The position numbers and the translations under genes were made by a program. Positions 54,013 to 63,004 of a stretch of 64,000 bases of DNA are shown piece after piece (position 1 is the stretch's first letter; the number at the start of each line of letters is the position of its first letter). Under the pieces are notes generated by a model, which searched no databases, was not told where the DNA came from, and saw nothing but the letters and a program-made list of their open reading frames with translations. The stretch comes from CBDFKQ01 sp965248855 (GTDB lineage: Bacteria > Bacteroidota > Bacteroidia > Cytophagales > 172606-1), in contig CBDFKQ010000027.1 in NCBI GenBank assembly GCA_965248855.1, positions 62,001-126,000 on the forward strand. The letters are read 5' to 3'.

Positions 54013-54420
54013 TTAGTGTGATACTTTAGGATCTAAAGTTTTTGCTTCTTCAATCATTTCTATCAACATTTCAACAGAAGGTACACGATTAGTAAGATTT
54101 TTAACTTCGTTTACCTGAACAAGTTTTAAATGTAAATTTTCAGCATTTCTCGTTCTGAATTCTTTAACTGTATCAACTCCCGAAGCTTCTAATAATTCTG
54201 AAAATTGACCTGCAATCCCTTTAATTCTAAATAAATCTGCATGATTTACCCATGTAAGTATTTTAGATTCATCGATACTGGTTTTTTCCGCTATCCCGCT
54301 TCTGCCTTTTTTGTGAGCACCTTCTTTCAGTAATTCTTCAACCGTATTTATTCCGATTTCTTTTAATTTGCCGGCGAAAACCGGGCCTATTCCTTCAATG
54401 TCTTCGATATTGTATGCCAT
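54013..54420 (-). CDS. DUF4332-containing helix-hairpin-helix protein
   Basis: A protein of about 135 residues beginning MAYNIEDIEGIGPVFAGKL. The HhH-like motifs IEGIGPVFAGKLKEIGINT and IKGIAGQFSELLEASGVDT match the DUF4332 type, which resembles DNA-binding HhH modules of ligases and Rad51-like proteins. The C-terminal region has EMIEEAKTLDPKVSH. The open frame extends 16 codons upstream, but the preferred start lies just after the A/T-rich leader and gives the normal family beginning. Function unknown. Confidence 0.82.
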   Translation of the reverse strand: MAYNIEDIEGIGPVFAGKLKEIGINTVEELLKEGAHKKGRSGIAEKTSIDESKILTWVNHADLFRIKGIAGQFSELLEASGVDTVKEFRTRNAENLHLKLVQVNEVKNLTNRVPSVEMLIEMIEEAKTLDPKVSH

Positions 54421-54637
54421 AATTTTTTTTAGATTTAATGTTAAAAAGATGGATTTTATATATTTCAAATTTAAATCTAATTAGATGATTTTTACAAGTA
54501 ATAGATTTATTTTTTATTACATAGTAAGCAGATTAGCAAACCCATAGTTATATAATGATATTTATAAATAAATTTATTTTATTAAAGTATTTTGTTTTAT
54601 TTACAAAGTATAAATCAATAATTTAAACAAAAAACTT

Positions 54638-54919
54638 ATGCAGGAAATTATTAATTTAATAACCAGTCGCACCGGTATCAGCGCCAGTCAAGCCCAAACT
54701 ACAATTGAAATTGTGATGGAACAATTAAAAAATAAAATGCCCAACGCTGTTTCAACTCAAGTGCAAAATGTTTTATCGGGAAAAGAATTTGATTTTAATC
54801 AAATTTTAAAAGATGAAGCCCATCTTAAATTTGAAAATATAAAAGATGTGGCTTCCGAAAAAATTGAAGATTTAAAGGATGGTGCTAAAGACTTTATTGA
54901 TAAATTGGGTTTTAAATAG
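54638..54919 (+). CDS. Small acidic helical protein, DUF2267/DUF2780-like
   Basis: A 93-residue protein, MQEIINLITSRTGISASQAQ then TTIEIVMEQLKNKMP, with a second helical part ending in ASEKIEDLKDGAKDFIDKLG. The first half looks like the EF-hand-like DUF2267/DUF2780 small proteins of Bacteroidota and Proteobacteria, and the second is acidic and Lys-rich, possibly amphipathic. It is a short, conserved-looking cytosolic protein with no known role. It stands alone and converges on trpS. Confidence 0.75.
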   Translation: MQEIINLITSRTGISASQAQTTIEIVMEQLKNKMPNAVSTQVQNVLSGKEFDFNQILKDEAHLKFENIKDVASEKIEDLKDGAKDFIDKLGFK

Positions 54920-54960
54920 AATAAAGAAATTAGATAAAAGACAAAAGAAATTAGACAAGA

Positions 54961-55010
54961 GACAAGAGACAATAGACAAGAGAAATTTCTCATGTCTATT
55001 GTCTCTTGTC
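54961..55010. repeat. Perfect 17-bp inverted repeat built of GACAAGA units
   Basis: GACAAGAGACAATAGAC (54961-54977) is exactly reverse-complementary to GTCTATTGTCTCTTGTC (54994-55010). Inside lies a second palindrome, AGAAATTTCT. The arms extend outward with imperfect copies of the same unit (ATTAGATAAAAGACAAAAG and ATTAGACAAGA). It lies between convergent genes and could form a very stable hairpin; it shares its unit with the repeat near 4804. Confidence 0.75.
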
Positions 55011-55025
55011 CTTTCTCTCCATAAA

Positions 55026-55994
55026 TCAAAACCCTAATTTTTCTTTAACTTTATTTAAAACAATTGAAGATATTTCTCTTGCTTTTTTTTCACCTGTCAT
55101 TAAAATTTCATTCAATTCCTTCTCGTTATCGATATAATAATTATAGATTCTTCGAGGTTCGGCATATTTTTCTAAAATAATTTCTTGGAGTGCCTGCTTT
55201 GCATGTCCATATCCAAAATTTCCCTCTAAATACTTTTTACGCAAAATTTCTGTTTCTTCACTTGTGCCGATTAAAGAAAAAAGTTTAAACACAATATCTG
55301 TTTCCGGATCTTTAGGCTCTTCTAAAGCCCTGCTGTCGGTTTTAATTGTTTTAATTACTTTTAAAAGTTCTTTTTCAGGGAGAAAAATATCAATATAGTT
55401 ATTATAAGATTTACTCATCTTTGTACCGTCTGTACCGGGGATAATCATTACCTCTTCACTTATTTTTGCTTCCGGTATTACAAAAGTTTCTCCAAACTGA
55501 TTATTAAATCTGGTAGCTAAATCGCGTGAGATTTCTAAATTTTGCTGTTGATCTTTTCCTACCGGTACAAAATCAGCGTTGTATAATAATATATCTGCTG
55601 CCTGTAAAACCGGGTAGGTAAATAAGCCCACATTAACATCTGATAATTTTTCTATTTTATCTTTAAATGTAACTGAGTTTGAAAGCATTGGAAAAGGTGT
55701 TACGCAATTTAAATACCAAGCCAATTCAGTATGGGCAGGTACTTGGGATTGTCTCCAAAACACATTTTTATTTGCATTAAAACCAAATGCTAACCAAGCT
55801 GCTGCAATTGAATTAACATATTCTTTTCGCTTTCCGGCATCTTTTAAGGATGTAAGTGAATGTAAATCAGCTATAAAAAAGAAACTTTCATTATTTGGCT
55901 CTTCTGACATTTTTATAGCCGGAATTATCGCTCCTAATAGATTGCCTAGGTGTGGTCGTCCTGAACTTTGAATACCTGTTAAAATGCGTGACAT
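55026..55994 (-). CDS. trpS: Tryptophan-tRNA ligase
   Basis: A 322-residue class I aminoacyl-tRNA synthetase that charges tRNA-Trp. The HIGH-type motif is PHLGNLLGAI, the second motif is KMSKS (192-196, in GTDGTKMSKSYNNYI), and the Trp-binding region includes ADLHSLTSL and VLQAADILLYNADFVPVGKD. The length and start MSRILTGIQSSGRPHLG are typical. A possible TACCTTTG promoter element lies about 50 bp upstream. lpxK is divergent from it. Confidence 0.96.
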   Translation of the reverse strand: MSRILTGIQSSGRPHLGNLLGAIIPAIKMSEEPNNESFFFIADLHSLTSLKDAGKRKEYVNSIAAAWLAFGFNANKNVFWRQSQVPAHTELAWYLNCVTPFPMLSNSVTFKDKIEKLSDVNVGLFTYPVLQAADILLYNADFVPVGKDQQQNLEISRDLATRFNNQFGETFVIPEAKISEEVMIIPGTDGTKMSKSYNNYIDIFLPEKELLKVIKTIKTDSRALEEPKDPETDIVFKLFSLIGTSEETEILRKKYLEGNFGYGHAKQALQEIILEKYAEPRRIYNYYIDNEKELNEILMTGEKKAREISSIVLNKVKEKLGF

Positions 55995-56044
55995 ATTAAT
56001 ATATAAAACCGGTTAATGGATTAAAGCAAATAAAGTTTAAGGTA

Positions 56045-56052
56045 CAAAGGTA
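56045..56052 (-). promoter_or_regulatory. Possible promoter -7 element of trpS
   Basis: TACCTTTG on the minus strand, 51 bp before the trpS start codon, agrees with TAnnTTTG; no TTG is found at the expected upstream position. The region is shared with the divergent lpxK gene. Confidence 0.45.
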
Positions 56053-56102
56053 AACATTCACAGCCATTGTTATATTTACAAATTAGCACATAAATATTTC
56101 TC

Positions 56103-57146
56103 ATGAAATTTTTTCTTTTTCCTTTTGCATTAATTTACTTTCTGGCTATTTTAATTCGAAATCTTTTATTTGACAAAAATTTTTACAAATCATTTCAATT
56201 TAAAACCGTTACCATAAATGTAGGCAACTTAACAGTGGGTGGTACCGGTAAAACTCCACATATTGAATATTTAATTAAATTTTTAAAAATAAAAAATAAA
56301 AAAATAACAACTTTAAGCAGAGGATATGGTAGAGATACGACGGGTTTTAGAATAGCAAATGATTCAGATTCTCCAAATACCATAGGTGATGAACCAATGC
56401 AATTTTATAAAAAATTTTCTCCGGATGTAAGCATAACAGTAGGAGAAGAAAGGGCAATGGCCATCCCACAAATTGTTGCTAAAATACAGGAAACAGAAAT
56501 AATTTTACTGGATGATGCCTTTCAACACCGAAGTGTAATACCAACATTAAATATATTATTAACAGATTACAATCGATTATTTTATAATGATTATATGCTG
56601 CCGGTTGGTAGGTTGCGAGAAAATAGAAGAGGTGCTAAAAGATCGGATTTAGTTATAGTAAGCAAATGCCCTGCTGATTTAACAAACGCTTCAAAAAAAA
56701 TTATCTCCGAAAAAATAATAAAATATTGTAAATCCGGAACAAATATTTTCTTTACCGGTATCCACTATGGAAAGCCTATTCCATTCTCAAATGAAAACTT
56801 TGCCTATAAGGAATCAGGAGGGGAAATGGCTGACGAACTTTTATTGGTTTCGGCAATTGCACAACCAAAAAATTTTGAAAAACAATTGGAAGTCGCATTT
56901 AAAATTTATGGCCATGTTATTTATAATGACCATCACCAATACTTGCAAAAAGATATAGAAAAAATAAAAGCATCTTTTTTAAAATCAAAAGCAAAAAGTA
57001 TTTTAACCACTGAAAAAGATTTTGTTAAACTTTCTACTCTTGATACTTCGGGATTGCCCTTTTTTTACTTACCTATTGAAGTTTATTTTTTGGAGGAAGA
57101 AGAAAAGTTTCAGGAAATAATAATGAAATTATTTGAGAATGCTTAA
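56103..57146 (+). CDS. lpxK: Tetraacyldisaccharide 4'-kinase
   Basis: A 347-residue inner-membrane-associated kinase phosphorylating the 4' position of the lipid A precursor. The P-loop is NLTVGGTGKTPHIEYLIKF (GGTGKT at 46-51), followed by TLSRGYGRDTTGF and DDAFQHRSVIPTLNILL with the conserved Asp-Asp-x-x-Gln-His segment. It acts in lipid A assembly, so the cell makes a lipopolysaccharide or a lipooligosaccharide. Upstream of it trpS is divergent; downstream the GtrA gene converges after 9 bp. Confidence 0.95.
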   Translation: MKFFLFPFALIYFLAILIRNLLFDKNFYKSFQFKTVTINVGNLTVGGTGKTPHIEYLIKFLKIKNKKITTLSRGYGRDTTGFRIANDSDSPNTIGDEPMQFYKKFSPDVSITVGEERAMAIPQIVAKIQETEIILLDDAFQHRSVIPTLNILLTDYNRLFYNDYMLPVGRLRENRRGAKRSDLVIVSKCPADLTNASKKIISEKIIKYCKSGTNIFFTGIHYGKPIPFSNENFAYKESGGEMADELLLVSAIAQPKNFEKQLEVAFKIYGHVIYNDHHQYLQKDIEKIKASFLKSKAKSILTTEKDFVKLSTLDTSGLPFFYLPIEVYFLEEEEKFQEIIMKLFENA

Positions 57147-57155
57147 ATTAAATTT

Positions 57156-57548
57156 TTAAGAAAAAGTATAATAATTATTAACCAAAAAATTCCAAATCAT
57201 TGCCCCTCCTATTGATAATGCTTTGGCTAAATAAAAATTAAGTTTTATTTTTTCATTTAACAGATAAGTAATAATTAAGCTGATTGTTAATCCCACCAAG
57301 GCTACTCCAAAAAATTTAAAAAACTGAAATGCCCAATTGGGGTCGTGGTTTTGAAAAGTCCAGATACGATTTAAAGTGAAGTTTACAATCGCAGAAACAA
57401 CAAAACCAATGCTGCTTGAGATATATTTTTGTACTTTAAAAATTTCCTTAAAAATATAGGTAATTATAAAATCGACAGAAACACCTGTGGCACCAACTAC
57501 ACTGAATTTTATTAATTTTATAAAAAAAGGTTGATTAAAAATATTCAT
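57156..57548 (-). CDS. GtrA family membrane protein
   Basis: A 130-residue protein with four membrane helices. The GtrA signature starts with FIKLIKFSVVGATGVSVDFI and continues with VSAIVNFTLNRIWTFQNHDP and the last helix ending in MIWNFLVNNYYTFS. GtrA proteins are thought to transfer or flip undecaprenyl-linked sugars in the synthesis of cell-surface polysaccharides. It is the last gene of a minus-strand group with the acyltransferase, patatin and PfkB genes; spacings of 30-70 bp leave operon membership open. Confidence 0.9.
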   Translation of the reverse strand: MNIFNQPFFIKLIKFSVVGATGVSVDFIITYIFKEIFKVQKYISSSIGFVVSAIVNFTLNRIWTFQNHDPNWAFQFFKFFGVALVGLTISLIITYLLNEKIKLNFYLAKALSIGGAMIWNFLVNNYYTFS

Positions 57549-57619
57549 ATTTCAAAAATTTTTGCACGTTTTTATAAAAAACTGCAAATAAAAATTTAAA
57601 TTTTAAGAGCTCAAAAAAA

Positions 57620-58189
57620 TTATATTTCTTCAGGTTTAAAATTTTTCAAACTTGATTTTTCAGGATATTTAGGAGTTATATTTTTTAATAATGTTTTTAT
57701 TTTTATTAAATCAGTTTCAATATCCCCTGATGGATAAATAATATCAGGTAACATACCGCCCTCTTTTTTTTTGTAATCCAAAAAAGATAATAAAATAGGC
57801 ATATTGGCACCTAAGGCAGCATAATAGAAACCGGTTTTCCATTCATTTACAAAATCTCTGGTTCCTTCTACAGGAACTATTAATGCTACTTCGTCTTCAT
57901 TTTTTAATAATTCAACCATATTTTCAACCATATGGCCTTTATGTGATCTGTTTACAGGAATTCCACCAAAAGCACGTAAAAGAATACCTAAAGGAAATTT
58001 AAATAATTCTTCTTTTGCCAGGTATTTAACATTCATTTCTAAGATAGACCAGGCACAAAGTGCATATACCAAATCCCAATTGCTGGTGTGAGGAGCTGCA
58101 ACTAGAATATATTTTTTTATTTCAGGAGGTTTACCAACCACTTTCCAACCCGTTAACCAAAAATAAAAGCGAGAAAGGGATTTTAACAT
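57620..58189 (-). CDS. 1-acylglycerol-3-phosphate O-acyltransferase-like protein
   Basis: A 189-residue PlsC-family acyltransferase. The catalytic box is APHTSNWDLVYA (His34, Asp39; HX4D), then GGIPVNRSHKGHMVENMVEL containing the second motif and VPVEGTRDFVNEWKTGFYYA with EGTR as the third. It is a short cytoplasmic-membrane form related to lysophosphatidic acid acyltransferases; some Bacteroidota homologues act on ornithine or other lipids. The patatin gene is 35 bp upstream. Confidence 0.88.
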   Translation of the reverse strand: MLKSLSRFYFWLTGWKVVGKPPEIKKYILVAAPHTSNWDLVYALCAWSILEMNVKYLAKEELFKFPLGILLRAFGGIPVNRSHKGHMVENMVELLKNEDEVALIVPVEGTRDFVNEWKTGFYYAALGANMPILLSFLDYKKKEGGMLPDIIYPSGDIETDLIKIKTLLKNITPKYPEKSSLKNFKPEEI

Positions 58190-58224
58190 GCATTTTAAAT
58201 TTTGATCGCAATTTATAAAAACAT

Positions 58225-58986
58225 TTATTTTTGAAGTAATAAAGTTTCAAATTGTTCTTTCATTGATATGGTATATTCATATCCTATTTGAAACATCTCT
58301 TTTGCTTTACCAATATCAAAAGTCGTAAATTTATTTAATAAGGTAGGTTCAATAAAAATATCACAATATTTTATCCTTTCATTAACGTTTGTGTGAATAG
58401 CAAGCAACAAACTTCTTTCCATAACGGATTTAATTGAAGTTAAAGGATGGGAAGAGTCATATGGATTAGTATGAGCACCAATAATAAAATCACATTTTCC
58501 TAACAGAGGTTCTACAGGCAGGTTATTTAATATACCCGCATCGGCTAATGTTAAACCTTCAAATTCAACAGGTTGAAACATTACCGGAATGCAACATGAT
58601 GCCAGAATTGGAGTTATTAATTCACCTGTAGAAAAATAAATTGTCTTTCCCCTATTTAAATCAGTTGCATTTACAATTAATGGTATTTTTAGATCTTCAA
58701 ACGAATTGGTTGGGAAATACTCCAAATAAAGATTTACCAAATTATTCATTTTAATAAATCCATTGCTGAATGCCGGGCGGAAATAAGTTAAAAATCTGTT
58801 ATTTATAAATTGTTTTAAAATATCATCGGGAGATAAACCTAATGCATATAACGCACCAATTATGGCACCTGAACTTGCTCCGGAAATTATATTTGGTTTA
58901 ATGCCAAATTCATCCAACGCTTTTAAAATTCCAATATGTCCGATCCCTCTTGCACCACCTCCCGATAATGCCAAACCAATTTTCAA
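58225..58986 (-). CDS. Patatin-like phospholipase
   Basis: A 253-residue cytosolic lipid hydrolase. The oxyanion hole is LALSGGGARGIGHIG, the nucleophile motif is GASSG (Ser38) and the catalytic Asp is in LADAGILNN. Patatin-like enzymes remove fatty acids from phospholipids or acylglycerols. It sits between a PfkB-type kinase gene and the acyltransferase gene, both on the same strand, and may take part in lipid turnover with the latter (inference). Confidence 0.93.
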   Translation of the reverse strand: MKIGLALSGGGARGIGHIGILKALDEFGIKPNIISGASSGAIIGALYALGLSPDDILKQFINNRFLTYFRPAFSNGFIKMNNLVNLYLEYFPTNSFEDLKIPLIVNATDLNRGKTIYFSTGELITPILASCCIPVMFQPVEFEGLTLADAGILNNLPVEPLLGKCDFIIGAHTNPYDSSHPLTSIKSVMERSLLLAIHTNVNERIKYCDIFIEPTLLNKFTTFDIGKAKEMFQIGYEYTISMKEQFETLLLQK

Positions 58987-59020
58987 AATGTTTTTTAAAT
59001 TAGATTTTAATTTTCAAAAT

Positions 59021-59941
59021 TTAAATAGAAATTTCAAATTGAACTAAATCAACAAATTCCTGAACTCTTTCTTCAACTTCCGCTGAAGATAAATTAACAA
59101 TTCTTTCCGTACCAAATTTTTCTACACAAAAAGAAGCCATAGCCGATCCATATATAATAGCTCTTTTCATATTTTCAAAAGATATATCTTTTGATTTTGC
59201 AATATATCCAATAAACCCACCTGCAAATGTATCACCGGCACCCGTTGGATCAAAAACTTCTTCCAGTGGTAAAGCAGGTGCAAAAAATATTTGATTTTTA
59301 TTAAATAGTAAAGCCCCATGTTCACCTTTTTTTATAATCAATATTTTTGGACCCATTTCCATAATTTTTTTTGCGGCTTTTACTATAGAATATTCTTTTG
59401 AAAGCATTCTTGCCTCTTCATCATTAACGACCAAAATATCAACCATTTTCATTACTTCCTGCAAATCAGCAAGGGCAATGTTAATCCATAAATTCATTGT
59501 ATCGAGCATTATTAACTTAGGTCGCTTTTTTAATCGCTCAATAACAGTTTTTTGAACACTTGGTGCCAAGTTGCCAAGCATTAAATAATCGCATTCCTGA
59601 TAATTTTCCGGGATTATTGGATCAAAATCACCTAAAACATTTAATTCTGTAACTAATGTGTCGCGACTGTTCATATCATTATGATATTTTCCTGACCAGA
59701 AAAATGTTTTTTCATCTTCCTTAACTTGTAAGCCTTGGGTATTTATGCCATGATTTTGAAATGTTTTTATGTCCTCTTTAGGAAAATCACCTCCAACTAC
59801 TCCAACAAGATTAATTTTTTTTGTAAAATAAGATGAGGCCAAAGAAATAAAAGTAGCCGAACCACCTAAAATTTTATCTGTTTTTCCAAAAGGGGTTTCA
59901 ATGGCGTCGAATGCTACTGAACCTACAACTAATAAACTCAT
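59021..59941 (-). CDS. PfkB family carbohydrate kinase
   Basis: A 306-residue ribokinase-fold kinase. The N-terminal SLLVVGSVAFDAIETPFGKT and the glycine-rich ILGGSATFISLASSYF form the sugar site; the C-terminal signature DPTGAGDTFAGGFIGYI carries the catalytic Asp and the anion hole. The annotation stays at sugar or nucleoside kinase since substrate-determining residues are not conclusive; related Bacteroidota proteins are often called adenosine or ribokinase-like. It is the first gene of the minus-strand group with patatin, and its promoter is not obvious. Confidence 0.9.
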   Translation of the reverse strand: MSLLVVGSVAFDAIETPFGKTDKILGGSATFISLASSYFTKKINLVGVVGGDFPKEDIKTFQNHGINTQGLQVKEDEKTFFWSGKYHNDMNSRDTLVTELNVLGDFDPIIPENYQECDYLMLGNLAPSVQKTVIERLKKRPKLIMLDTMNLWINIALADLQEVMKMVDILVVNDEEARMLSKEYSIVKAAKKIMEMGPKILIIKKGEHGALLFNKNQIFFAPALPLEEVFDPTGAGDTFAGGFIGYIAKSKDISFENMKRAIIYGSAMASFCVEKFGTERIVNLSSAEVEERVQEFVDLVQFEISI

Positions 59942-60040
59942 TATATTTATTTTAAATTTTTATAAAAGAAAAAAGTGATCGTAAAGATATATAAAAATTA
60001 ATATCAGTTTTTAAGATACATTTATAAGGTGTTATAAAAT

Positions 60041-60075
60041 AAAAAATCACCCGAATTATATCCGGATGATTTAAT
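60041..60075 (-). terminator. Terminator after the small secreted-protein gene
   Basis: Stem AAATCAcCCG with CGGaTGATTT, one mismatch, with A/T runs on both sides; on the minus strand it lies 18 bp past the stop codon of the secreted protein gene and ends in a T tract. Confidence 0.7.
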
Positions 60076-60092
60076 TTTAAATAGATGAAAAA

Positions 60093-60485
60093 TTATTTTA
60101 CAACTACTTCTTTTATGGTACCTGAAATAATATTAAATCTTTGTTCATAAACTTCATTACCACTTTTAATTTCAAAAACATATTCTCCATCTTCCAAAGT
60201 AGAAACATCAAAATTTCTATTGTAAGTTTCTTTTTTATAATACGATTCATCATAAAACAAATTACCGGTTTTGTTTTTAATTTTTACGGTAATCTTAGCT
60301 CCACTCAATTCTTTAGCAATGGCTTTAAAAGTCATTGTATTTTGTTTTTTAAATACTACAGCTTTAAATTTAGGCTCTTTTTCGTCATTTGTATCTGCAA
60401 AAGAAGATAAGGAGATAACTGACATTAAAGTTGCCAGGATGAATACTTTATGGAAATTTTTTCCATTGTTTTGATTTGATTTCAT
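60093..60485 (-). CDS. Small secreted protein of unknown function
   Basis: A 130-residue protein with a Sec signal (hydrophobic VFILATLMSVISLSSFA, cleaved near the following Asp). The mature part is a beta-rich domain resembling the fibronectin type III or the secretion-associated Por-tail type: KFKAVVFKKQNTMTFKAIAK, then KITVKIKNKTGNLFYDESYY and DVSTLEDGEYVFEIKSGNEV. No catalytic residues are seen. It is flanked by a 220-bp A/T-rich gap upstream. Confidence 0.72.
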   Translation of the reverse strand: MKSNQNNGKNFHKVFILATLMSVISLSSFADTNDEKEPKFKAVVFKKQNTMTFKAIAKELSGAKITVKIKNKTGNLFYDESYYKKETYNRNFDVSTLEDGEYVFEIKSGNEVYEQRFNIISGTIKEVVVK

Positions 60486-60705
60486 GATTTTGATAGTTTT
60501 TTTAATTTTTTTTTTAAATAATTATATATTTTACAGAGCGATAATTTTATCATCTGTAGGGGTTAGAATCTTTTTTCTATTAATATGAGGGAAATTTATG
60601 CTGAAGGTTGCATAAGAATATAAAGCATTTTATAAACGGATTATAAAATTCTTAAACGGAATAATGAACTGATGGAAATTTTAAAAAAAAACCTTGATAA
60701 TTAAT

Positions 60706-61656
60706 TTACCTCCTGTTGTCTTCATTATTAAGCATGCTTAAATAATTAATATACCTGCTTTCGGCAATTGTTCCTTGTTCAACTCCTAAAATCACGGCAC
60801 AGCCGGGCTCGTGTGCATGTGTGCAATTGTGGTATTTACAATTGTTAAGCAATAAACGCATTTCAGGAAAATAATGGCTTATTTCCCATGGTTCAATACC
60901 GGCCAAGCCCAATTCTTTTATTCCCGGGCTATCTATTATATAGGAGTTCTCTTCTATCTCGAACATTTCTGCAAAAGTGGTGGTATGTACACCTTTGTTT
61001 GCAAATGTTGAAACTTCGGAGGTTTTAATATCTAAATTTGGATTAATTGTATTTACCAATGACGACTTGCCAACACCTGAATGACCGGCTACTAAACTTT
61101 TTTTATTTTTTAAACTTTCGTGGAAAGAATCAATATTTATTTTTTCATTTATTGAAGTGGATATACATGGATATCCTATAGATTGATAAAGATCTGTTAA
61201 CTCATTTAAATAATCCATTCCATCTTCATCAAGTAAATCGATTTTATTAAAAATAATAATAGTGGGAATTCGAAAAGATTCTGTTATAATCAAAAACCTG
61301 TCAATAAAACCAAGTGACGTTTTTGGGAAAACCAATGTGGCAATTAAAACCGCCTGATCCAAATTGGCAGCCAAAATATGGCTTTCATACTTGCGATGAA
61401 CTGATTTTCGCATTATGTAATTTCGCCTGGGTAAAATTTGCGTTATTATTCCTTTATCATTCCCTTCATATTCAAATATCACTTTATCTCCAACAGCAAT
61501 CGGGTTTGTAATTTTTTTTCCATCCAATTTAAATTTCCCTCTCAAGCGGCATTCTACTTTTTCTTTTTCGTCGGTCAATACATCATACCACGACCCCGTA
61601 GAGCGCATTACCAACCCAATAATATCTTTACTTTTTATTTTATCTTCAGTATCCAT
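60706..61656 (-). CDS. rsgA: Ribosome small-subunit-dependent GTPase
   Basis: A circularly permuted GTPase that checks maturation of the 30S ribosomal subunit. Order of motifs: OB domain (GLVMRSTGSWYDVLTDEKEK), then G4 NKIDLL, G1 GHSGVGKSSLVN and G3 DSPGIKELG, ending with the zinc knuckle CKYHNCTHAHEPGC. The frame is open eight codons further upstream, overlapping waaA by 10 bp; the start MDTEDKIKSK avoids overlap and fits the family. The waaA gene lies directly upstream, so the two are probably co-transcribed. Confidence 0.95.
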   Translation of the reverse strand: MDTEDKIKSKDIIGLVMRSTGSWYDVLTDEKEKVECRLRGKFKLDGKKITNPIAVGDKVIFEYEGNDKGIITQILPRRNYIMRKSVHRKYESHILAANLDQAVLIATLVFPKTSLGFIDRFLIITESFRIPTIIIFNKIDLLDEDGMDYLNELTDLYQSIGYPCISTSINEKINIDSFHESLKNKKSLVAGHSGVGKSSLVNTINPNLDIKTSEVSTFANKGVHTTTFAEMFEIEENSYIIDSPGIKELGLAGIEPWEISHYFPEMRLLLNNCKYHNCTHAHEPGCAVILGVEQGTIAESRYINYLSMLNNEDNRR

Positions 61657-61670
61657 TCTTTTAATTATAC

Positions 61671-62906
61671 CTACTGCCAAAGTAAAATTTTCTCTGTTGC
61701 ACCGGTTCCATCTAAAATATAATTTTTAACAGTTATTGCCATTTCCTGTCTATAAGGTTCTGAATTATATAATTTTAAAATAATATTATATAATTCATTC
61801 AAATTACTGATTGATGTAGCCCCATTTAAATTTAATAAATCTTTTGCCTCCGGAAATCTTTGAAAATTCTTTTCCGGTCCGAATATAACCGGCAGAGCAA
61901 AGGCGGCAGGTTCTAAAATATTATGTAAACCTTGTTTAAAACCTCCGCCAACATATGCAAAATCGCCATATTGATATAAAGAGGAAAGCATACCAACATT
62001 ATCAATAATTAAAATATCATAATCATCAATACTTTGTAAATCTGCTTTGGAAAACCTGATTGATTTTTTTTGAAGCTTGTTTTCAATATCAGAAATAAAA
62101 TTTTCTTTTATTTCGTGAGGTGCAATAATATATTTAAGTTGATGTGGAAATTGATTTACCAAAGGAATTATTATTTCCATGTCCTCTTCCCAGGCACTTC
62201 CAACAATTAAAACCTTTTTATTGGTTTTAAATTTTTCAGCTAATGGGATTGATTTAATATTTCCTGCATTTTCAATAACCCTGTCAAACCGCGTGTCTCC
62301 GGCAACTGTAATATTTTTATATCCAATATTTTCCAAAAGCTTTTCGGAAAAAGTATTTTGAACAAAAATATGATTAAAGAAGAATAACATTTGTCTGTAA
62401 AAATGCCCATAAGATCTAAAAAACAATTGATCTTCTCTGAAATTTGCTGAAAATAAAATGGTATTTATCTTACGGTTTTTTAATTCTTTCAAATAATAAT
62501 ACCAAAAATCATATTTTACAAAATAAACAAGGGATGGATTTATTGATTGAATTAGTTTATATGCATTCTTTTTAGAATCAATCGGTAAATAAAAAACTGC
62601 ATCCGCCGGTTCATAATTTTTTTTTACTTCATAGCCTGAGGGTGAAAAAAAAGTAAGAAAAATAAAATATTCCGGATGTTTAAGTTTAAAACCTTCGATA
62701 ACAGGCCGGCCTTGTTCAAATTCGCCAAGTGAAGAACAATGAAACCAAACTAACTTTTTAGAATTATTTAAAAGTTTATTATTTATTTTTTCAAAAATAT
62801 TTTTTCTTCCATCAATAAAAAGTTTAGCTTTTTTATTCCAAGGAGAAAAAATTATTACCATTAATAAATAAAACCGAACTCCAATAGTATAAAATACCAG
62901 ACCCAT
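61671..62906 (-). CDS. waaA: 3-deoxy-D-manno-octulosonic acid transferase
   Basis: A 411-residue GT-B-fold membrane-associated transferase adding Kdo to lipid A precursor. It starts with an N-terminal membrane anchor (FYTIGVRFYLLMVIIFSPWN), followed by LVWFHCSSLGEFEQGRPVIE and the N-terminal Kdo-transferase domain (EYFIFLTFFSPSGYEVKKNY, DAVFYLPID), and has IVGSAWEEDMEI and GGGFKQGLHNILEPAAFALP in the second half with the EPA-type nucleotide-sugar site. Together with lpxK it shows that this organism makes a Kdo-containing lipooligosaccharide core. A possible TAAATTTG promoter element is 23 bp upstream of the start codon. Confidence 0.94.
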   Translation of the reverse strand: MGLVFYTIGVRFYLLMVIIFSPWNKKAKLFIDGRKNIFEKINNKLLNNSKKLVWFHCSSLGEFEQGRPVIEGFKLKHPEYFIFLTFFSPSGYEVKKNYEPADAVFYLPIDSKKNAYKLIQSINPSLVYFVKYDFWYYYLKELKNRKINTILFSANFREDQLFFRSYGHFYRQMLFFFNHIFVQNTFSEKLLENIGYKNITVAGDTRFDRVIENAGNIKSIPLAEKFKTNKKVLIVGSAWEEDMEIIIPLVNQFPHQLKYIIAPHEIKENFISDIENKLQKKSIRFSKADLQSIDDYDILIIDNVGMLSSLYQYGDFAYVGGGFKQGLHNILEPAAFALPVIFGPEKNFQRFPEAKDLLNLNGATSISNLNELYNIILKLYNSEPYRQEMAITVKNYILDGTGATEKILLWQ

Positions 62907-62957
62907 TTAGTGTTATTAAATAAAAAATCAAATTTACTAAATGCAAAGCTATTTAAT

Positions 62958-62995
62958 AAAAAAAACAGCCGGTGAAAATAACGGCTGTTTTTTTT
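62958..62995 (-). terminator. Rho-independent terminator after the OmpA-family gene
   Basis: Stem AAAAACAGCCG with CGGCTGTTTTT around a ten-base loop, with A and T runs on both sides. It lies about 30 bp past the OmpA-gene stop codon on the minus strand, between it and waaA. Confidence 0.88.
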
Positions 62996-63004
62996 ATGAG
63001 TAAA

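Noticed and set aside
60620..60665. Direct repeat of TAAACGGA before the secreted-protein gene
   Set aside because: Only two 8-base copies with uneven spacing in A/T-rich sequence; not supported.
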